Shown here one piece after another: positions 59,623 through 64,000 of a stretch of 64,000 nt of DNA (its first letter is position 1; the number at the start of each line of letters is the position of its first letter). A model generated the notes under the pieces. That model saw only the letters and a program-made list of their open reading frames with translations, did no database searches and was not told where the DNA came from. Origin of the DNA: SIG565 sp045656145 (GTDB taxonomy: Bacteria > Bacillota > Clostridia > Oscillospirales > Acutalibacteraceae); contig JAZOQP010000013.1 in assembly GCA_045656145.1 (NCBI GenBank), positions 1 to 64,000 of the forward strand, given 5' to 3'. The position numbers and the translations under genes are program-made.

Positions 59623-60216
59623 ATGTATAAAAACTTTTTTAAAAGAATGTTTGATATTATTTTGTCCTTTATAGGCGTTGTTGTTTTGGCAATACCAATG
59701 CTTATAATAGCAGTTATTATAAAGCTTGATTCTAAAGGACCTGTTCTTTTCAAACAAAAGAGAATTGGAATACATAAGAGCCATTTCACAATTTATAAAT
59801 TTCGTTCAATGAAAACAAATGTGCCTCACGATATGCCGACACATTTGCTTAAAGACAGCGAATCATATATGACAGTTTGGCAGAAATTTATGCGTAAGAT
59901 GTCTTTGGATGAACTTCCGCAGTTGTTTAATATTCTAAAAGGCGATATGAGTATTATCGGACCGCGCCCGGCACTTTGGAATCAGTTCGATTTAATTGAA
60001 GAGCGTGATAAATATGGAGCAAATGATGTTGTTCCCGGCCTTACAGGTCTTGCTCAAATCAGCGGCAGGGATGAGTTGGATATTCCGGTAAAAGCGGCTT
60101 TGGATGGAGAATATGTTAAAAATCTCACCTTCCTAATGGATATTAAGTGCTTTTTTGGAACCATATCAGCGGTTATTACCAAGAAAGGCTTTGTTGAGGG
60201 AAAACAAGAAGAATAA
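59623..60216 (+). CDS. Bacterial sugar transferase (PglC/WcaJ-type phosphoglycosyl transferase)
   Basis: A 197-residue monotopic phosphoglycosyl transferase. One N-terminal hydrophobic helix (10-32), KFRSMKTN, the catalytic MSLDELPQLFNIL (Asp-Glu) and IGPRPALW are diagnostic. It moves a sugar phosphate from UDP-sugar to undecaprenyl phosphate, starting the glycan repeat unit at the inner membrane face. The short length matches PglC. It follows the PglD-like gene by 20 bases with GGGAGA. Confidence 0.94.
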   Translation: MYKNFFKRMFDIILSFIGVVVLAIPMLIIAVIIKLDSKGPVLFKQKRIGIHKSHFTIYKFRSMKTNVPHDMPTHLLKDSESYMTVWQKFMRKMSLDELPQLFNILKGDMSIIGPRPALWNQFDLIEERDKYGANDVVPGLTGLAQISGRDELDIPVKAALDGEYVKNLTFLMDIKCFFGTISAVITKKGFVEGKQEE

Positions 60217-60236
60217 GAAAAAGAGGAAATCCAGTA

Positions 60237-61382
60237 ATGAAAATTGCGGTTCTTTCAAGTCACACACCGTCGCTTTTTTGGTTCAGAATGGATATGATGC
60301 AGGATTTTATCGAAAAGGGGTATGAGGTCTATGCAATTGGTAATGAGCCTGAGGAGCAATGGAGTGAAACCTTTAGAGAAAAAAACATTACATACGTAAG
60401 GGCAAAACTTTCGAGAAATGGTATGAATCCTTTAACCGATATCAAAACCTTTCTCTCACTTAAAAAAATTCTTAAAGAAATTAAACCTGATAAAATTTTT
60501 GCTTATCAAGCAAAAACTGTAATTTATGGTTCGCTTGCTGCTCATTCAATAGGAATTAAAGAAATTTATTCTTTAATTGCAGGTTGTGGCTCAATCTTTA
60601 TTTCTAAAGGATTGGTAGCTAAAATTTTAAAACCTATTTTAAAGTTTGAATATAAAACCGCATTGAAGCATAATAAAAAAGTTTTCTTCCAGAATATTGA
60701 CGATGTTTTGCTTTTTTCTTCGCTTGGAATTGTGCCAAGAGAAAAAACAGTTATTATAAACGGTTCAGGCGTTGATATTGAAAGATTTTCGGTAAAACCA
60801 TTGCCTGATAATTTTGCTTTTCTGAACATCAGCCGTCTAATAAAAGATAAGGGAATTGTTGAATATCTGGAAGCGGCAAAAATTGTGAAGAAGAAATATC
60901 CAAAAATAAGATTTTTGCTTGTTGGTCCTTATGACACAAATCCTTCGGCGCTTACCCCCGAGGAGTTAGGTGTTTATTTGAAAGAAGGCATTGTAGAGTA
61001 TTTTGGTGAACAAAGTGATGTTGTTCCGTTTATTGAACAATCTAGCGTGTTTGTTTTACCATCGTATAGAGAGGGAACACCTAAAACCGTTTTAGAGTCA
61101 ATGTCCTCAGGAAGAACTATTATTACTACCGATGCTCCGGGTTGCAGAGAAACGGTTGTAAACGGTCTTAACGGCTTGCTGGTTCCTGTTAAGGATATTA
61201 ATGCTTTGGTGGATGCTATGATTTATCTTATTGAAAACCCTGAAAACCTAGAACTTATGGGAAATGCTAGTAGAAAAATAGCCGAAGATAAATTTGATGT
61301 ACATAAAGTTAATAGCTCAATTATGGAAACAATGGGAATCATAGAAGAATCCGAGATGGAATCAGAACTCGCAAGGGTTTAA
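60237..61382 (+). CDS. Glycosyltransferase family 4
   Basis: A 381-residue GT-B glycosyltransferase. The N-terminal domain resembles GT4 enzymes acting early in glycan assembly (VLSSHTPSLFWFRMDM, LIAGCGSIF). The C-terminal donor domain has FLNISRLIKDKGI, VFVLPSYREGTPKTVLESM and ITTDAPGCRETV with the EGTPKTVLE motif. It probably adds the second sugar to the lipid carrier; it resembles PglA/CapM-like enzymes. Confidence 0.92.
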   Translation: MKIAVLSSHTPSLFWFRMDMMQDFIEKGYEVYAIGNEPEEQWSETFREKNITYVRAKLSRNGMNPLTDIKTFLSLKKILKEIKPDKIFAYQAKTVIYGSLAAHSIGIKEIYSLIAGCGSIFISKGLVAKILKPILKFEYKTALKHNKKVFFQNIDDVLLFSSLGIVPREKTVIINGSGVDIERFSVKPLPDNFAFLNISRLIKDKGIVEYLEAAKIVKKKYPKIRFLLVGPYDTNPSALTPEELGVYLKEGIVEYFGEQSDVVPFIEQSSVFVLPSYREGTPKTVLESMSSGRTIITTDAPGCRETVVNGLNGLLVPVKDINALVDAMIYLIENPENLELMGNASRKIAEDKFDVHKVNSSIMETMGIIEESEMESELARV

Positions 61383-61416
61383 ACATAAAAATAAACAGTA
61401 GATAGGAAGATGAAAA

Positions 61417-62727
61417 ATGAGTTTATATGAGAAAATTTTAAAGGGCGAAGAAAAAATATCTTTAGTAGGTCTAGGTTATGTTGGTATGCCGATTGCCGTA
61501 GCATTTGCTAAAAAGGTTAAGGTTGTAGGTTTCGATTTAAACAAAGCGAAAATCGAGCTTTATAAGAGCGGAATCGACCCCACTAATGAGGTTGGCGATG
61601 AGGCTATAAAGAACACAACCGTTGAATTTACAGCAGATGAAACTAAACTTCGTGAAGCAAAATTTCATATCGTAGCAGTTCCTACCCCTGTAAACGATGA
61701 CCATACTCCCGACTTAACTCCTGTTGAAGGTGCAAGCGCTATAGTTGGTAGAAATCTAACAAAGGGAAGCATAGTTGTTTTTGAATCTACTGTTTACCCC
61801 GGCGTTACAGAGGATGTTTGCATTCCGATTATGGAAAAGGAATCGGGACTTAAATGCGGCGTAGACTTCAAGGTTGGTTATTCTCCCGAGCGTATCAATC
61901 CCGGCGATAAGGTTCATAGACTTGAAACCATCGTTAAAATCGTTTCGGGTATGGATGAAGAAAGCCTTGATGAAATCGCAAAGGTTTATGAGCTTGTTGT
62001 TGAGGCAGGCGTTCATAGAGCTGAGTCGATTAAGGTTGCTGAGGCTGCAAAGGTTATTGAAAATAGCCAAAGAGATATTAATATTGCATTCATGAATGAG
62101 CTTTCTATCATCTTCAATAAAATGGGAATTGATACAAAATCGGTTCTTGAAGCAGCAGGAACAAAATGGAACTTCTTAAAGTTTTATCCGGGTCTTGTTG
62201 GTGGACATTGTATCGGTGTTGACCCCTATTATCTTACATATAAAGCCGAAATGCTCGGTTATCATTCTCAGATAATTCTTTCGGGTCGCCGAATTAATGA
62301 TGATATGGGCAAGTATGTTGCCGAAAATGTAGTTAAAAGTCTAATTAGCGCAAATAAGGCAGTTAAGGGCGCGAAGGTAGCAATTCTCGGCTTCACATTT
62401 AAAGAGAATTGCCCAGATACGAGAAACACTAGAATTATTGATATCATCAATGAACTCGGTGAATACGGAATTACTCCCGTTGTTGCCGACCCTGCCGCTG
62501 ATGCTGATGAGGCAAAGCGCCTTTACGGTGTAGAGTTTGTTGATATAAGCACTGTTAAGGATATGGATGCCGTTATTTTAGCGGTTGCTCATACCGAGTT
62601 TGAGAAGTTCTCCATGGATGAAATCGGTGCTATGTTCGGCGATGGCAAAAAAGTTCTTCTTGACTTAAAGGGACTTCTTAACCGCAAAGAGTATGAAAAA
62701 GCAGATTATATTTATTGGAGATTATAA
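61417..62727 (+). CDS. Nucleotide sugar dehydrogenase (TviB/WbpO-like)
   Basis: A 436-residue UDP-sugar C6 dehydrogenase. The NAD loop is GLGYVGMPIA (18-27), with GYSPERINPGD, AKVIENSQRDINIAFMNEL and the catalytic VGGHCIGVDPYY (C265). NPGDK with this context matches the UDP-HexNAc group (TviB, WbpO) rather than UDP-glucose dehydrogenase. Predicted product: UDP-GlcNAcA or UDP-GalNAcA. Confidence 0.9.
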   Translation: MSLYEKILKGEEKISLVGLGYVGMPIAVAFAKKVKVVGFDLNKAKIELYKSGIDPTNEVGDEAIKNTTVEFTADETKLREAKFHIVAVPTPVNDDHTPDLTPVEGASAIVGRNLTKGSIVVFESTVYPGVTEDVCIPIMEKESGLKCGVDFKVGYSPERINPGDKVHRLETIVKIVSGMDEESLDEIAKVYELVVEAGVHRAESIKVAEAAKVIENSQRDINIAFMNELSIIFNKMGIDTKSVLEAAGTKWNFLKFYPGLVGGHCIGVDPYYLTYKAEMLGYHSQIILSGRRINDDMGKYVAENVVKSLISANKAVKGAKVAILGFTFKENCPDTRNTRIIDIINELGEYGITPVVADPAADADEAKRLYGVEFVDISTVKDMDAVILAVAHTEFEKFSMDEIGAMFGDGKKVLLDLKGLLNRKEYEKADYIYWRL

Positions 62728-62749
62728 TTCTAAAAGTTAGGTGTTATAA

Positions 62750-63724
62750 ATGGGTTATAAAAATTTAAAGTTTCCGAAGGATTCGCTCTTTTTAGTAACG
62801 GGTGCAGCAGGTTTTATAGGAAGTAACCTTTGCGAAGCAATTCTTAATATGGGTTATAAGGTGCGCGCTCTTGATGATTTATCAACAGGCCACCAAAAGA
62901 ATATCGATATGTTTATAGATAACCCCAATTATGAGTTTATCAAAGGCGATATTAAAGATTTAGATACCTGCATAAAGGCCTGCGAAGGCGTAGATTTCGT
63001 TCTTAATCAGGCAGCTTGGGGAAGCGTTCCGAGAAGTATTGAAATGCCTCTTTTCTATTGTGCTAACAACATAACTGGCACTCTCAATATGCTCGAGGCT
63101 GCAAGACAAACGGGCGTTAAGAAGTTTGTTTATGCTTCTAGCTCAAGTGTTTATGGCGATGAACCTAATCTTCCTAAAAAAGAGGGAATTGAGGGAAATC
63201 TTTTATCGCCCTATGCCGTATCTAAAAGATGTGATGAAGAATGGGCCAAGCAGTATACAAAGCATTACGGACTCGATACTTACGGTATGAGATACTTTAA
63301 TGTTTTCGGTCGCCGTCAGGACCCAAATGGTGCCTATGCTGCTGTAATTCCGAAATTCTTAAAGCTTCTTTTAAACGGAGAAACCCCCACCATTAATGGC
63401 GATGGTAAGCAAAGCCGCGATTTCACATATATCGATAATGTTATCGAGGCAAACCTAAAGGCGTGTTTAGCGCCATCATCCGCTGCAGGACAGGCGTTTA
63501 ATATAGCCTACGGTGGCAGAGAGTATCTTATCGATATTTATTATGGACTCACAAAGGCGCTAAACCTTGATATTGAGCCAAACTTCGGCCCCGATAGAGC
63601 AGGGGATATTAAACACTCAAATGCCGATATCAGTAAAGCAAAAGAACTTCTCGGCTATGACCCGGATTATAGCTTCGCCGATGGTATCAAACTCGCAATT
63701 GAGTGGTATAAGGAGAACTTGTAA
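62750..63724 (+). CDS. UDP-N-acetylglucosamine 4-epimerase-like protein (TviC/WbpP-like)
   Basis: A 324-residue short-chain dehydrogenase/reductase of the sugar epimerase type. The NAD motif is GAAGFIG (18-24), the serines SSSS at about 130-133, and the catalytic pair Y155-x3-K159 in YAVSK. Blocks NQAAWGSVPRSIEMP and MRYFNVFGRRQDP match the TviC/WbpP UDP-HexNAc epimerases. With the dehydrogenase 22 bases upstream it should yield UDP-GalNAcA, as in Vi antigen. Its stop overlaps the next start as TAATG. Confidence 0.9.
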   Translation: MGYKNLKFPKDSLFLVTGAAGFIGSNLCEAILNMGYKVRALDDLSTGHQKNIDMFIDNPNYEFIKGDIKDLDTCIKACEGVDFVLNQAAWGSVPRSIEMPLFYCANNITGTLNMLEAARQTGVKKFVYASSSSVYGDEPNLPKKEGIEGNLLSPYAVSKRCDEEWAKQYTKHYGLDTYGMRYFNVFGRRQDPNGAYAAVIPKFLKLLLNGETPTINGDGKQSRDFTYIDNVIEANLKACLAPSSAAGQAFNIAYGGREYLIDIYYGLTKALNLDIEPNFGPDRAGDIKHSNADISKAKELLGYDPDYSFADGIKLAIEWYKENL

Positions 63725-64000
63725 TGAATTTTTACAAGAAAATTATTAAAAGTCAAAAACTGCGATTGAGAATATTGGAAATGTTGTCTTTTATACCTGA
63801 CAGTTGGATGATAAAACTTCAATATCCAATAAAGACAGGACATAAACTTGATTTAAAACATCCCAAACGCTATACAGAAAAAATCCAGTGGTACAAACTC
63901 AATTATAGAACAAATCTTATCACTCGATGTGCAGATAAATATGCAGTAAGAGAGTACGTGGAAAGTAAGGGATTAGGTTTTTTGCTTAATGATTTGTATG
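63724..64000 (+). CDS. ATP-grasp fold (TupA-like) polysaccharide gene, 3' end cut by the window
   Basis: An open frame of 92 codons running off the end: MNFYKKIIKSQKLRLRILEM at the start, then LDLKHPKRYTEKIQWYKL and CADKYAVREYVESKG. This pattern is common to TupA-like ATP-grasp or teichuronopeptide/glycan biosynthesis proteins found in capsule loci (L-x-x-P-x-x-x-x-E-K-x-x-W and DKYAVR). It overlaps the epimerase stop as TAATG, so it is the next gene of the same operon. The rest of the domain is not in the window. Confidence 0.8.
   Translation, partial: MNFYKKIIKSQKLRLRILEMLSFIPDSWMIKLQYPIKTGHKLDLKHPKRYTEKIQWYKLNYRTNLITRCADKYAVREYVESKGLGFLLNDLY

Overview
The window looks like chromosomal DNA from a low-GC, spore-forming Bacillota of the Clostridia class, probably an uncultured gut or anaerobe lineage. 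The evidence is a lone spoVAC gene, a sporulation-type polysaccharide deacetylase, strong AGGAGG-type ribosome binding sites, near-consensus TTGACA-17-TATAAT promoters, and sugar genes (GH78 rhamnosidase, fucose mutarotase) common in gut Clostridia. The species cannot be named from this sequence. Genes are packed tightly, and many neighbours share a TAATG or ATGA stop/start overlap.

Layout. 1-2400: end of an rRNA operon (5S rRNA plus terminator), a MATE exporter and a polysaccharide deacetylase. 2400-5600 (minus): rRNA methyltransferases rsmF and rsmE behind an AT-rich acyltransferase. 5600-9900: fucose mutarotase, SulP transporter, an acidic repeat protein with a SLOG protein, and a GT2 glycosyltransferase. 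10000-13050: a GntR(YtrA-type)-ABC ATPase-permease operon with a palindromic operator. 13050-19100 (minus): a six-gene overlapping operon of murD, two M42 peptidases, a GNAT protein, a methionine gamma-lyase-family protein and a hypothetical. 19200-28140: NSS transporter, thioesterase, mntP, serS, typA, an exonuclease, a PflX-like radical SAM protein and an acetyltransferase. 28140-31350: an HTH repressor broken by one stop codon, paired operators, and a 944-residue repeat surface protein. 31400-34160 (minus): asd-dapA-dapB. 34200-37310: queA-tgt-yajC and a TIGR04086 membrane protein. 37350-40560: FkbM methyltransferase, SGNH esterase and a YkvI-like transporter. 40575-40911: tRNA-Pro(CGG) separated from its promoter by a 203-bp insertion/duplication carrying a second 5' tRNA fragment. 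41070-50980: Dabb-Ldh-malic enzyme, an XRE membrane regulator, two DegV proteins, spoVAC, GH78, a DMT transporter and a radical SAM protein.

51700-64000 is a cell-surface polysaccharide locus. It holds a chain-length/BY-kinase fusion, a PHP-type tyrosine phosphatase, a secreted protein with a C-terminal anchor, an LCP ligase, a PglD-like acetyltransferase, a PglC-like phosphoglycosyl transferase, a GT4 glycosyltransferase, a TviB-like dehydrogenase and a TviC-like epimerase (together predicted to make UDP-GalNAcA), and the start of an ATP-grasp-type gene. Inside this locus sits a self-contained operon with its own promoter and terminator (55805-58999): HprK-like kinase, PqqD-like protein, Ser/His S26-type peptidase and ABC exporter. 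It resembles a peptide-modification/export system but has no visible precursor, and it is the best candidate for an undescribed system here.

Other points of interest are three hairpins whose 3' arm contains the next gene's Shine-Dalgarno sequence, the broken HTH gene with its two 17-bp palindromes, and the rearranged tRNA-Pro promoter region.
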